Counted from the first letter of the stretch, positions 23,501 through 34,559 are shown. The stretch is DNA of 64,000 nucleotides from Acheta domesticus (GCA_031308135.1 JAHLJT010009419.1:60620768-60684767); one strand, 5' to 3'. Notes: a model not told the origin generated them from the sequence alone. Program-made: numbers and translations.

Positions 23501-26500
23501 GAGAACTTGGCACAGGTGGGTCAGGAATAATGGTGACTCTCATATCAGGACTTTGTTCTGTGTATTCCTTTCAGATGCAGTGATTTTTTTTTGTTCGATC
23601 AAGGCTAACAATCACTTAATATTTAATATTACTATTTTAATACAAATATTCGAGTTAATCAAATTTTACACTTTTCAATATAAACATTAGCTTATTTCGT
23701 ACTTATATTCGCAATATCAAATAATGAGTACTTAAGCCTCTTTCACTCGTACGAATCATTCGAGAAACCACTGCTGCACATTCCTCCCGCCGCCGCTGGC
23801 TGACTCACGTGGCCACTAAGGGACTTACCGAGGTCTCCCTCCCCCTATAACTCCGTAGTGTCTTTCGGTTGCTTATTTTCGGAGAGTACTTAATAACTGC
23901 ACTAGCATAGCCCGTGAGCCCCTTTGTGCCCGCCGTAATTAGCCGATGGAGGGACCGCGCTCCTCTGGGTCCTACCCCACCCGAACGGGCCAGAAATGAA
24001 GGGATGTCGAGAAGGATGGCTCATGGTGGGACGGCTCAACAAGCTACGAATCACAGGCAATCCGTAATTGCGCGGAAGTGGAATCCGCAATTCGCCGAAC
24101 CGAGCTCGCTTTTGTCCTCGTGCCTTACCCACCAGGACCATTGAGTCGGGAACGCTAGACAGTGTGACGCCAAGCGACAATCGTTTCATTGCGCACACAC
24201 ATTTTGATGAAAATATTTGCCTGCAGTACTATGATAAAATACAAAATCGCGAATTGTGGTTGAATATAACGTAATGAAACTCACTCAATTTCTGTAGAAT
24301 ACATAAATAGAATTTTAACTTCGGAATGCATCGCCCATCTTTGATCTTTAATTAAATATTTCTCATAGGCTTATTCTGAAAAGTTGGTCAAATTTCTTAG
24401 TTATACTGATGTCTTCCTTTTTTTATAATTTTGCCAAAATGAAAAGAGCTTCTTCTAGGGAAGTATGTGCAACTTTTCCTATTAACTGGTTTGTAGTAAA
24501 AAATAATGTAGAACTGTGGTACACAGAGCCAACATAAATTAGAATATGAAACTTACTGGTGATTAATACAATTATTCTTTTGTTTATCATTGGTATATTA
24601 TCTTTTAAAAGGAAGTACTTGGAATCTGAAATAATATCTCAGTATTGTAATTGGAAAAAAAATATGTGAACTTGCAAAAGAATTACATTGCAATTTCCTT
24701 CTGAATTTGCTAGGTGCGGGTAGAATTTGATGCCCTAGTTGGGTTCGTTGATGGAATTCTCAGTCCTGAAGAACAGCAGTCATTAGAGGAACTTCACCAA
24801 TACATGCTGGAGGATGAAGGGTCATGGGCTTTAGGTGATGGATTTCTCAATTTTGTTGGTGAGTGGAAGAATAGTGTATTGTTATAGTTAACAAAATTCA
24901 TAAAATATAATTCAAATAATCATTAATTAATATTTGTTTTTAAAAGTAAGGTACAGCAATTTCCTGTGACTTTTCCAGGTCGTTTACTTCACGACAAATC
25001 ATTGAAATCTGAAATTCGAGTTAGACTTCTAAATGTTCTTGCTGCAGCTGCCTTGAAAGATGATGTTATTTTGATTCTCCACCAAGACAGAAGAGAGCAT
25101 GTTCTCATGAATTATGCTCATGATGTTGACAGGCTCACCTTGGAAGAGCAAGAATCTCTTGCCTTATTTGTAAGTATCTTCTTAGGATATTTTAATCTCA
25201 AGAACAAAAGTTCAAAGAAAAGAGTCTCCTTGTTTCATTGATTTTTTTTTTCTTCTTCTGATTTAGATATGCAACATGTTTGAAAACTTGAGCAGCTCTG
25301 AATGGCTCTTGTATATATCAGAATGGCAGTACTGTAATGCCACTATTAGCAACATTCGGGTGACAACGAAGGTGGCTGTGCATTCATTGCTATCTGATCA
25401 GCCTGTTCTCCAAGATCGTGGTTCTGCCATTATTCATAACTTAGCTTGCAAGGAGGTAAAAACTGTGGTCTGTATCCCCTCCCTCTCCCTTACACCGTGT
25501 GTTTTCTTCCAGCATGAGATCATAACTCTCCTCTACCCATGAGAACTGTGAGCACGAAGAGCTTCTGTTTAATATTTTAGGAAACACCATGTACACTCAG
25601 GTGATGTCTGTTGACTCAGTGCTTTCTTATTTAGATAATTATTGAAGTGTAACTTATTTCATGAAAGAGGGAAAAAAACTTTTCTGTCACTTAAGAGAAA
25701 TCAACAAAATATAGATATCCTGTAAATATATGCCAGGAAAATACACAGCAATTTTTGATTCCATTTTCAGAAAATGACTCAAAACTTAAATCTTAGAAGA
25801 ATCTTACCTCCAGGATGCAAATCAAAGGTAGCATAGCTTTCTAAACAAATTGTGGGGCCCTAATAATGTATGTTAATACACTAAAAATTTCTCTTGTGTT
25901 GGATTGGCTTTGTTCATAATTGTGTACTGATCATATTTATCAGTAATTGTTTGTTAATGTTTTATATCAGTGATGTTCACAGATATATGTGCTGATAGAT
26001 TCAGGGCAAGCTTAGTAGATGGTAACACTTTTTGAAAATATTTCTATTGTGAATAGAGTAGGTTACACATTTTTCAAATGGATGATTGATAGAAACACAT
26101 TTTTTCATCTCATTGCCATACCTTGTGAAATTATATGAAATCTATACAACCTCTTCAGTATTAATAATTGCCATTGTGCTTAACAGGGTGCTTCAGAACC
26201 TGTAGCCTTGGGACTCCCCTTTAAAAAATTAACTCTAAAAGATTCTATTCTATTCTAAGAAAAAAATTGTCATGTCTTGCAGTCGTACGTGAATTTATTC
26301 ATACTTGTTACTTGACACAAAAGCATGTATGTCATCGTATTGAAAACTGTACCATTTCCTTAAAAGGGAAATAGAGAACCAAACATAATAACTTCAACAA
26401 CAAAAGTTTTTTTATATAAAAGTCTTATATAACAATTATAGTAGTAGTCAGGAATGGAGGACTGAATAGCGATGCACAATTTGTTTGTGAATGTTCGTCT

Positions 26501-28474
26501 TGTAGCCAAAACAGTGGCCATATTTATCTTCTCTCTTATTCTTGCATAGGATTGTTGGAAATAATTTCGATCAGAAGGAGCTTACCTGGAAATAAATAAG
26601 AGAGCAAGAAGTGTGTACTACTTAAAGGGCTCCCATATTTTCTCAGACCAGGAGCCCCAACTTTTGTTATTACGACCCCGTATCTTGCTATGAGAAAATA
26701 AGAAATGTAATTATTTACTCTTTATTGTATTTTACTTTCTCATATGAATACGTAGTAAAGAAAAAGTTATTTAATGCTCCAGCAAAAATCTGCGATTTTT
26801 CAGCGGAAAAATTCGCATTGTAGGTCCCCACTACTAAAGAAGTGAATAACCCATGTTGAAATATATGTATATAATTCTTATTCCAATATACTTCCTCTAA
26901 CATGTTGTGTAGTTAGAACACACATTTTGTAGGTCCTTGATATCGAAAAATTGGCATATGGCAGAACGTCCGTCTGTCAACAATGCTGGCATCTAAACTG
27001 TAGGCAGGATTTTCACCAAAATTGATTTCATTTCTCGTAGACTTTTTTAACATTCATGAAGGGGAATGTTCTTGGTTTGTGTATTTTAAATAATTTCTTT
27101 AGTTCAACTTATGGCAACTTATGGATAATAAAATTGTGAAAATGGAAACCTAAAAAAATATTAAAGCAATGGCTACTAAGTAATATGTAGTACTGCATTC
27201 TCATAAAGTTTACGGCACAATATTTAAATGCCTTTGGAACTGAATCCCATTTCAATTTAGTTTGCGTTCTTTACAAACGAGTGCTACGCAGAACTTCGGC
27301 ATTTTCGTTGACGATTTTGAGCATCACTATCGCGAAAGACACATTTAACTCCGTAAGAAATTCTTTTTGTAAACGTTCACCGCAGCCAATCTAACAAAAA
27401 CGACCGTCACGAGTTTCAGCACTGCAAAGTATTGCAGTGTGCATACAGTTATAATGCTGAGATCTATGGGGCACAGTGAGGAGTGACAGGATGGAACTGG
27501 GCGGTTGGGATCGCGTATGGTGACCCGGGGCAAGGAAGGGCGGGAGTACGTCACTGATAAAATTCATTCATTTTCCTCTGTGGTAGATAAATGTGATAAA
27601 TAAATACCCGGGCAATGCGGGGTACGTCATCTAAATAAACTATTTTTAAAAGTATCAGAAGTCGAGTTAGGCCTAATGTGGCCGGGCAGGAACTATGAAG
27701 AGCAGAGATCCGTGCAGGACATTGCGGCAGAGGCGTATCTAGGTATTCAGGCGCCCACGGCAAGCATAGAATTTGCGCCCCTGTAGGGATGCTTGAAATC
27801 CAGGTTGTTATTTCTTTTAACGGGTATACTGTAAATAGCGCCCCTTGTGAGTGGCGCCCATGGCACGTGCCATGCCTGCCATACCGTAGATACGCCACTG
27901 CATTGCAGAGGGGGGATAAAATTACTTCTATTTTACATGATATGTGGAATGCATTCTTTTTCCTGTCTAATAAATAATTATTGTCATAAATAAATGATTG
28001 AGGAACGTCATGTTACCTCCACAATCTAAAAATACAAAATGGAACCAATGCTATGTAGAGACATTCCCGTCATGCCTGAGTGCATTGCGGGTTGCATTTT
28101 TCGGTGCCGATGACGATGTTCGATCACTGTTAAGGTTTATGAAATTTTTGGCCACAATTGTAAGTTTTAATGGTAATGAAACAAATCGTTAACTTGAATT
28201 TGGGGAGTTCAAAATTGTTTTAGTTACTTTAATCATCCATCCTCCTTTCAATTTCAATAAGGTCGGTTGTTAAGTCATTTTTAGAATTGTTCCTTAGTAT
28301 ATCTGAAAACAAACTTTTGAAATCGTTTCAAACATATGTTATTAAAGTATAATTAAATGGAACATTTTTCTCAGAGCTCAATTGCTTCTGGAAAGAGAAT
28401 GTTGTTTGCCAGATTTCATATATTTTCATACAGTATATTGGTGTGTATATATTTTTTGGTTGTTGTAACACCAT

Positions 28475-28521
<47 letters not shown>

Positions 28522-29287
28522 CGTTATCATTACCATTATTGTCTTGGTTGTTTTCAGTATAACTCACTGAGACTAACACTATTAACTTCTGTAGTGTACA
28601 TGGTGATCTGGCATGGCTCTGCTGCATTGTCAATGAAGCTCATGGTAGAATAGATGCTCTTGTTACTTTTAATGAAGGTTTAATTTTATCGTGTTTTATG
28701 TAATCCAGAGCTTAATTTAATTAAGATTTGAAATCATATGCATTTTAGAATTTTCTTTAACAACCTCAATGAAGTATTTAGTTTGAATTTGTAACTAAAT
28801 ATTGTAGCAATAACTGAAATTTTATTTGTGGATCTATGTACTGTGAATTTTTCTTAAAAAAATGTAGTTATAACTGTGTAACACATTTTATCACGTGTTT
28901 TTGTTTTGTTTTTTCATGTGTTTAGTGAAAAGTCTTTATATTTTGCTTAGGATATGATGATGGACACTATATATAGCCACAAAATTGCAAATTTCTTTCA
29001 TTACTTGAAATTCTTATTATTATTTGTGGGACTTAATGTGTTTTGTTCATTTATGATAGGTTTTTGATGATGTTGCTGTGGAGCTGACAATGGCCCTTCT
29101 ACAGTTCTTCAATAGCAACCCTCCAGAAGAGCAACTGTACCGTTGTATGAAAGCTCTTTCACGGTTCTGCCAAATATCGAAACAAGATGTTCCACAGTTA
29201 ATCCAGATGATTGGGCCAGAACCTGCCAAATTTAGAGGAGCTTCAGAAAGAATTGATCGCCTGATTGAATCAATTTCCATTCGTTAA
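17408..29287 (+). CDS. DESI1: DeSI-type (PPPDE) desumoylating isopeptidase fused to a PUL domain; 8 exons, 5' partial
   Basis: Joined exons are 17408-17517, 17591-17713, 19001-19177, 21172-21559, 24714-24858, 24979-25169, 25267-25455 and 29060-29287 (stop TAA). They make 516 codons in one frame with GT..AG introns throughout. Visible residues 1-100 match the C-terminal half of the PPPDE/DeSI fold, including the HNCNNF block whose Cys48 is the expected nucleophile and a GQALRPLIDSL end typical of DESI1. Residues about 135-265 are a charged Lys/Glu/Ser-rich linker with likely coiled coil. Residues about 267-516 look like a PUL domain, the helical repeat module of PLAA/Ufd3 that binds p97/Cdc48. 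Family knowledge: DeSI proteins are Cys isopeptidases removing SUMO or related modifiers. Inference: the PUL part could bring this activity to p97. The N-terminal exon(s) with the catalytic His (IWHT-type motif) were not found upstream, so the annotation is 5' partial. Family is secure; the exact ortholog is not, as vertebrate DESI1 lacks PUL. Confidence 0.88.
17591..17713 (+). CDS. DeSI-PUL visible exon 2: catalytic Cys exon
   Basis: Follows a 73-bp intron with a TTTTTTGCAG acceptor and ends at ACGTGAGT. It encodes YDLFQHNCNNFTDEVSQFL followed by a GIPKYILDVP stretch. The Cys in HNCNNF is the family nucleophile. Phase-2 borders on both sides preserve frame. Confidence 0.92.
18590..18690 (-). 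repeat. SINE family B fragment (reverse)
   Basis: The complement contains GCGGATTCGAATCTCGCC (B box) followed by CTCGAGCATGG. The same order of B box and GCATGG or ACATGG is seen at 39040-39185 and 40060-40195. Located in DeSI intron 2. Confidence 0.5.
19001..19177 (+). CDS. DeSI-PUL visible exon 3: end of PPPDE domain and linker start
   Basis: Starts after GGTTGCAG and ends AG/GTAAGA. It encodes PWGQALRPLIDSLSEGARG, the conserved C-terminal end of DeSI domains, then a polar linker rich in Arg, Glu and Asn. Codons end almost only in G or C, unlike the AT-rich flanking introns. Confidence 0.88.
   Translation, partial: ALGAGAAASDRQLERRRPRSRVRPERQQQPEELRASGAPAGARRLAGLGRAQQRYRRS
21172..21559 (+). 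CDS. DeSI-PUL visible exon 4: charged coiled-coil linker
   Basis: Starts after TTTCTTTCAG and ends GAC/GTAAGG in phase 0. It encodes about 129 residues: a Glu/Arg/Lys helix, a run of Lys (nuclear-localisation-like), a Ser/His-rich stretch, and a second Glu/Arg/Lys helix ending PPVVFKDAVD. Low complexity and high GC. The open frame continues past the splice donor to about 21826, but that part runs into a SINE and is not coding. Confidence 0.82.
21728..22205 (+). repeat. SINE family A copy in DeSI-PUL intron 4
   Basis: The head has TCAGCTGATGTCACAGTAG and the B box GGTTCGAGTCCC at 21782-21793. The body has CCCGGCTTCTCTGATCATTAG, AGGCGAATGCCAGAGCAG and GTAGGTCGGCGCC. Inserted about 170 bp after the exon 4 donor. 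Confidence 0.85.
22206..24713 (+). other. Remainder of DeSI-PUL intron 4
   Basis: Mostly AT-rich; GC-rich at 23770-24150 with no recognised coding or SINE motif. Ends in the CTGAATTTGCTAG acceptor. Confidence 0.5.
24714..24858 (+). CDS. DeSI-PUL visible exon 5: PUL domain start
   Basis: Follows a TTTGCTAG acceptor and ends TTGTTG/GTGAGT. It encodes a VRVEFDALVGFVDGILSPEE start and a second helix ending LGDGFLNFVG. Codon use is AT-rich, in contrast with exons 3 and 4. Phase 0 to phase 1. Confidence 0.88.
24979..25169 (+). CDS. DeSI-PUL visible exon 6: PUL helical repeats
   Basis: Short 120-bp intron before it; acceptor TTTTCCAG, donor TTTGTAAGT. It encodes alternating helices (RVRLLNVLAAAALKDDVIL and onward) typical of the armadillo-like PUL fold. 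The open frame beyond the donor is intronic. Confidence 0.88.
25267..25455 (+). CDS. DeSI-PUL visible exon 7: PUL helical repeats
   Basis: Acceptor CTGATTTAG, donor AAGGAG/GTAAAA. It encodes CNMFENLSSSEWLLYISEW and a following helix ending DRGSAIIHNLACKE. Sixty-three codons, phase 0 at both ends. A 3.6-kb intron follows, carrying repeats and a hAT-type MITE. Confidence 0.88.
26700..27130 (+). repeat. Unclassified interspersed repeat U, copy 2
   Basis: In DeSI-PUL intron 7. Shares with copy 1 a TACGTAGTAAAGAAAAAGT start, TAACATGTTGTGTAGT, ACGTCCGTCTGTCAACAAT and TTTTCACCAAAATTGAT, in that order and spacing. Confidence 0.65.
27728..27900. mobile_element. hAT-type MITE, 173 bp
   Basis: Left end CAGAGGCGTATCTAGGTAT; right end is the complement of CAGTGGCGTATCTACGGTAT. 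It is flanked by 8-bp direct repeats CATTGCGG (27720-27727) and CATTGCAG (27901-27908), 7/8 identical. An 8-bp duplication and CAG-GGCG ends are hAT hallmarks. In DeSI-PUL intron 7. Confidence 0.88.
28479..28520. repeat. (ATT)n microsatellite
   Basis: About 14 ATT units in DeSI-PUL intron 7. No attached retroelement recognised. Confidence 0.95.
29060..29287 (+). CDS. DeSI-PUL terminal exon
   Basis: Acceptor TTTATGATAG. It encodes VFDDVAVELTMALLQFFNS and the final PUL helices (MKALSRFCQISKQDVPQLI and onward), then stops with TAA at 29285-29287. Seventy-five amino acids; the protein ends directly after the domain. Confidence 0.9.
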   Translation, partial: VFDDVAVELTMALLQFFNSNPPEEQLYRCMKALSRFCQISKQDVPQLIQMIGPEPAKFRGASERIDRLIESISIR

Positions 29288-29566
29288 AACTTCTAGCAAC
29301 CCGATAAAACGTATCCTCTGTTAGTTTTATGTCTACTTTTGCAAGAATGTAAATAAGCTCATGGAAGATGAATTTTTTTATTTTCAATGGGTTATAAGAA
29401 ATTGAAATTTTTGTTTTTCCTTGTAGGAATTTTATGCACATATATTCAGGTGAATGTGATATAAAATCATTTGTATATATGAAGATATTACAATGAATGA
29501 TTATTTTAAAGAAAAAAATTATATTTGTTCTATTTATGAATCCAAACTTTGCAGAATGTTAATAGT

Positions 29567-29572
29567 AATAAA
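29567..29572 (+). promoter_or_regulatory. Polyadenylation signal candidate of the DeSI-PUL gene
   Basis: AATAAA about 280 bp after the stop codon, followed by a T-rich stretch at 29581-29592. A second AATAAA at 30359-30364 would give a 1.1-kb 3' UTR. Sequence between the two is very AT-rich with no open frame of interest. Confidence 0.5.
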
Positions 29573-30959
29573 TACTGTTGTTTATTTTTTTTTGTGGAGT
29601 TATGAACTGTAGTATTTCTTTCTAAATTGTTACTTTGGACACCCTTAAAAATTCAAAATTATAACTAATTAACAAGAAATATTCAAATTGTGTAAATTCA
29701 CATGAAATATAGTTATTGTTGAAAAACTTTTATATTGTTTATATAAATGTAAGTTTTGAAATAATTTTCAGTTAGTATTTATCCATATTATTTAGAGAAA
29801 AAGATTTTGTTTTAATTTGTTGTGAATTATTGGTATCAAATTAATTGTGTGGTAAATTGAGACATTGCCAATAGTTAAAAAAGAATTGTATGTATGAAAT
29901 AATCTTCCAAAAGTTGCCAAAGTATTTTGATGTAAATTCACAATACATATAAATTCCAAATTAGTGTTAACTTTTTAAAAATTGGTTAACTTTATAAACC
30001 TTTTGCATTTTTTGTTGAATTACTAAAATATTGTAATTGTGAATTGCATAGCTACTGTGTTTATGTGCATTATTACTTAAATCCTTATCCTTGGATTTGT
30101 ACAATATGCTGTATGAAATGAGTTGCTTGTTATTCATTAATTACATATAACATGAATAGATGGATCATGAACAAATGGAATAATGAGTGAATGAGCACTA
30201 ATGTGATTTTTGTATAGTTCTATCTTCGCTGGTAATTAATGCATTTTGTTATTTTGCTCATTTCAAAATATTTGTCATACTTGGTTTGTCTTCTTTATCG
30301 TTTGTATATTTAATTTTATATTAATTGAACTGTTCCTTTTTGTGGAAAATGCAACTGAAATAAAAGAAAATATGAAAATGTGCCGGAAATCATTACTATT
30401 ATTTGAACACTTCCGTGATTTTCTGAGTGATAATTGAAGTATACAATTAATTGGATAATCTCAATAGACAGTAATTATTTTCATTACTTACTAGAGACCA
30501 TGCAAATTAAACATTTCTATATCTCATCGTAATATCTTCTGTTGATTGATAAAGCAAGTAGTACTTCTGAAGAAGAATACACAAAGTTGTAATAGTTCGT
30601 CATCAGCAAGTAATTGATGTTTCTGAGTAATCTTTCATGTAAATCATTTGCTGAAGAGCTTTTCATACAGGATTGTGTTATCATGGCAGAAACTGTGAAG
30701 GGGGATTGTGTTAGTACGTGAACAAGTTTATTTTTGATTTGTACTGAGATCTGCTGATAAGAGGTAAGTTATATAGCTCTGCAACTTCTCCCAGGTAGTG
30801 AGTGAGAATACCACCTACAGAAGAAAAGGCAAGAGAAGCCTTCTACCTGAAAGTATGTATGTTTAATTACAGGCATATATTGGTAGCATCCCTGTCACCT
30901 GTAGACATCAAATAGTTCTTTGAATTGGTTTAAGTTAATCCACTAATTTAGTTCTAGGT

Positions 30960-31400
30960 TACATAAACAAGTTTTCAATTAAATAGTAAAAATATTGAAA
31001 TTTAAATTTGTTTATCAAATTACAATTAGTAATTTCTTCGTCTTCTTCATTACGTTCTGATCGCAGGTTACAGCAATATCTAAAAGCAGACCATTTTTTT
31101 GGCAAATCCCGAATTTCAGTGTTCCATTTTGGGCAGCCTTTGCCGCTGCTTCCTGTTTTTACTTCATTTTCCCCTTTTAAGCCACGTACGAGTAAATGAT
31201 TATTAGTTTTTTTTTGTCCATGTATCTTGTGCATTTTTTTAGATATTTATCATTGAGTGGTTTGTCTCCTCTTATTTTTAAACTTATTTTGAGTTTCACG
31301 TTTGACGTTTACGTGACTTTACAAAGTAGTGTCAGTTATGCATGGAACAGTTTTCGTTGCAATGTTTCTTGCAGAACTTGCCCTAATCAGTACCTATTCG
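30960..31400 (-). mobile_element. Possible highly diverged Dong-like relic
   Basis: The order of short blocks (TTTAAGCCAC..TAAATGATT, TTGTCCAT, TTTAGATATT, GAGTGGTTTGTCTC, TTGCAATG) parallels 4740-4940 of copy 1 in the same orientation. Only nucleotide colinearity supports it; no endonuclease or zinc-knuckle motif survives. Confidence 0.4.
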
Positions 31401-31439
31401 GTCCATTGTGGGATGCTTTCCCCTTCCCCGACGTATGTC

Positions 31440-31636
31440 AGTTATGATGGGGTAGTTCCCCGCTGCATCCTAGTCCCCATAGAAGGAGAAGAATGGGAAG
31501 GGAAATTCGCGCGCGATCCTTATCCTGGTAATAAAGGGTGCTTCTCCGGCATTCGCGAAAGCGACCAGGGAAACCACTGACCGGAGCTGATGACTTACAA
31601 ACTCGATTCCCCCATACAGCGCAACTTATGTTCCGC
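31440..31636 (-). repeat. Diverged SINE family A-like fragment
   Basis: CTTCTCCGGCATTCGCGAAAG and GACCAGGGAAACCACTGACC parallel the complement of the family body (CTCCGGCATTCGCC, GGAGAAACCACGG). It directly abuts the hAT element at 31645. Confidence 0.45.
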
Positions 31637-31644
31637 ATATGAAG

Positions 31645-32421
31645 CAGTGGCGTAGCGTCAGGGGACGCTGAGATGCTGAGCATCCCCGTATATAAGAACC
31701 TTAAATACTGTATTGATAATCTTACAAGTGGTCTGTTGAGCGAAACACGTTTTGTATTAATTTAAAATTGATTTCCTATGATTGAATTCGGCGGGCTGTT
31801 GAAGCTGGCCTCTGATTGGTGGGAAGCTAAAATACTTCAGCGTCGGCCGCCAGATTGCGACGAGCAATGACGCATGCGCAGAAGGCGAGGTCCCCCTATC
31901 CCCTCTTCACCCCTGGCCCAGAGAAACCCGACTGCTTTACGCTAGCGTCTACTGCGGAAAGAAGCTCGTTTGTGCACGAGAGCGCAGCACACTTCAGGCG
32001 TTCAGTAAATTATCTTTCTCTCTCTCACTCGGGAGTCCCCGCTTGGTCATGGGTACAAACTGTAGAAATAGTGCCTGACTACTATTTCTTAATTAATATC
32101 CAAGAAATTGTATTATCTCTTAAATAGATTACATATTATTTAAGTCTGCAATGTATAAATTAACAAATGGTCTTATTGCCATTCGCGTATAAGAATTAAA
32201 GCTGAGCCATTGTATAATTTGCTTTCAAGACATCGGCAGCCCTGACTGCTGTGAGGATTTTGTGGGAAGCGCCTACACCGTCGTAAGCAATCGAGATCGT
32301 GGAAGTAGTCCCAGTGTATCTGCCTTGTGTTGCGTTCGCCTGTTAGACGAAGTAGTTGATAGTGACATTTTGTGTGTTATTGTTGAGCATCCCCAAACGT
32401 GTGAGTCACGCTACGCCACTG
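31645..32421. mobile_element. Non-autonomous hAT element, 777 bp
   Basis: Starts CAGTGGCGTAGCGT and ends with the complementary ACGCTACGCCACTG. A perfect 8-bp duplication ATATGAAG flanks it (31637-31644 and 32422-32429). A subterminal GCTGAGCATCCCC recurs as TTGAGCATCCCC near the right end. It lacks a transposase frame. Confidence 0.92.
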
Positions 32422-32429
32422 ATATGAAG

Positions 32430-33440
32430 CACAATTTCCGGCACTCGCCCGGGGTGGAACACTCGTTAGGAACTGCCGTACGATCGCAGAGCCCGATGAG
32501 GTTTTGTGTCTTGTATCAGTCAGCCCGCGAATTCATAAATACGAGTGAAGCCAGCACTTAAAAAATTAAATCAACTGTTGACGTACTATTTGATTACTTT
32601 TCACATACTGGTGTAGAAAAAAGGGTAACGAAGTAGATCGTCAAACGCCCCACTTTCCTTCGAATAAATCTCAGTGGAGTAAACTGCAAGTCGTCGCGTT
32701 CGTATCTGCCGAACGCGGAACGGGAAGGCAGGAAGAATGCGGGCTGCGGTTTGCAGCCTGAGCTTGCATGCGATCCGTGATGGGGGGCTTGAAGACCACG
32801 CGGCCAGCCGCACTGCAGCAACGTAAGCGATAAGGGGCGTGTCTCAAGGAGTGGGGGCGTCATATGAGGGAGGCCTGTTATCCAGAATGCAGAGCGCTAT
32901 TTCGTTGATCTGACGTCGCACTGTATGCAACCAGGTCTCAGCCCGCACTTCCTGAACATTATACCTCTTAAATGTAATTGCTATTTACTTGTTTCCTACG
33001 GTTATACTATTACAATTTCTACAGTGTGAAACAACTCATTGTCATAGGCAGAACGCATCATCGAGTTGCCATTCTTCTCAACTTATGAATATTCGTCTTA
33101 CGATTGGTCCTGTTTATCTTCTCGATCCAAGGGTCTATGCATTGCAAGGAGAGAGTTTTGAATTGGGTACTGAATTCCTACTTCAGATACATTAAGGCAT
33201 GGTTTTGGGGGTTGCGGAGTCAAGAAAACGTAATATTCAAATTGACTTTTGACCTTTTTACAAGCTTAGTCATTTTTTGTCCATTAGCAATTAGTCAAAA
33301 TGTGGATTCTCCTCGCACCCCTTGTTTATTTATTTAGCTCCAAAAAAGCACAGAAGTATGTGATGTATTGGGGAAGTACAATCTGTGCATGCCTGGAGAG
33401 CGAACGTTCAAAGGCTAGAGACAGGGCTACGTCGTCGCAA
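32430..33440. other. Unassigned intergenic stretch
   Basis: GC-moderate first part, no coding pattern. No repeat match except that it continues whatever the hAT element interrupted. Confidence 0.4.
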
Positions 33441-33459
33441 TGAAATCGAGATTATACTT

Positions 33460-33925
33460 TTAAATATTACCAAAATTCCAAGTATCCAACAAATCGGAGA
33501 TATTTAAAATTGGTCGAGTCGTTCTTGAGTTATAAATGGTTTAATTAACCCGACTTTATTTTATTTACTTAGATTCTGCACTTCTTTGAGGTGTAATACT
33601 GAGAAGCGCCGGACCTGCAAAACTGTAATAGAATGTTCAAAAAAATACCATCCTGTGGAATACGGTTTAGTTTTTAAGGTTCTAGAACGCTTAGTTTAGG
33701 AGTTATTTAAAGATATAGATCCTACCGAGTGTAGCGGGTTGCATTTACATGAATACTTCGTTTTTATTCTTCAGCGCCATGTAGCACCATTTTTTCGAAA
33801 TTTTATTAGTTATTCTGCTATTCGGGGTGGAGATGAATCCAATAAAACAGAGATAATTAAAATTAGTCCAGCCGTTCTTGAGTTATAAATGCTGTAACTA
33901 CCACGACTTTGTTTTATACAGGTGT
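33460..33925. repeat. Two diverged direct copies of a ~120-bp unit
   Basis: Both 33480-33590 and 33820-33925 contain GAGATA.TTAAAATT, GT(C/T)..GCCGTTCTTGAGTTATAAATG-like text and a (C)GACTTT(A/G)TTTTAT end. The order and spacing are the same. Class unknown. Confidence 0.55.
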
Positions 33926-34470
33926 CCGGGGAGGAAACGTCGAAACTTCGAAAATAAGCTCTTAAGACAATTCTAAGCATATTTTGTCTAATAAACTACG
34001 TGGATATTCCGAATGGTTGAGCCGCAATAAGCACTCAAAAGTTGCTTTGAAAAATTGATTTCTAGGCAAAAATTTGCATTACAGAAGCATAGAAACACTC
34101 CAGAAACATATAAGTTGTTTATCATTTACAAAAGAAATTAATCTATGTGTTCAGAAAGAAAAATTAAGGGAGAAATAAAAAAGCACCCAATCTACACAAT
34201 TCGACTGCTTTTTTATTTCTCGCTTAATTTTTCTGAGCAAATATATTCATTTCTTTTGTAAATAATAAACAATTTATATGTTTCTGGAGTATTTCTATGC
34301 TTCCATAATGCAAATTTTTGCCTAGAAATAATTTTTCCAAAGCAAACTTTGAGTGCTCATTGCGGCACAACAATTCGGAATATCCACGTAGTTTATTAGA
34401 CAAAATATCTTAGAATTGTCTTAAGAGCTTATTCTCGAAGTTTCGACGATTCCTTCCCGAAAACTCTGTA
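33917..34470. mobile_element. Long palindromic (foldback) MITE with TA flanks
   Basis: Arms of about 230 bp are inverted copies: GTCGAAACTTCGAAAATAAG and CTTAAGACAATTCTAAGCAT on the left return as complements on the right. The arms meet at a loop near 34170-34200 (AAAAGCACCCAATCTACACA). Ends read TACAG / CTGTA next to TA dinucleotides, suggesting a Tc1/mariner-type TA insertion. Confidence 0.82.
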
Positions 34471-34559
34471 TACACAAGTATAATTAGAATGCGCGATAAT
34501 TACTGATGTTTTAAAAAGAATTACATGACATTAATTAAAGAACTAATTATGGTGAACAA

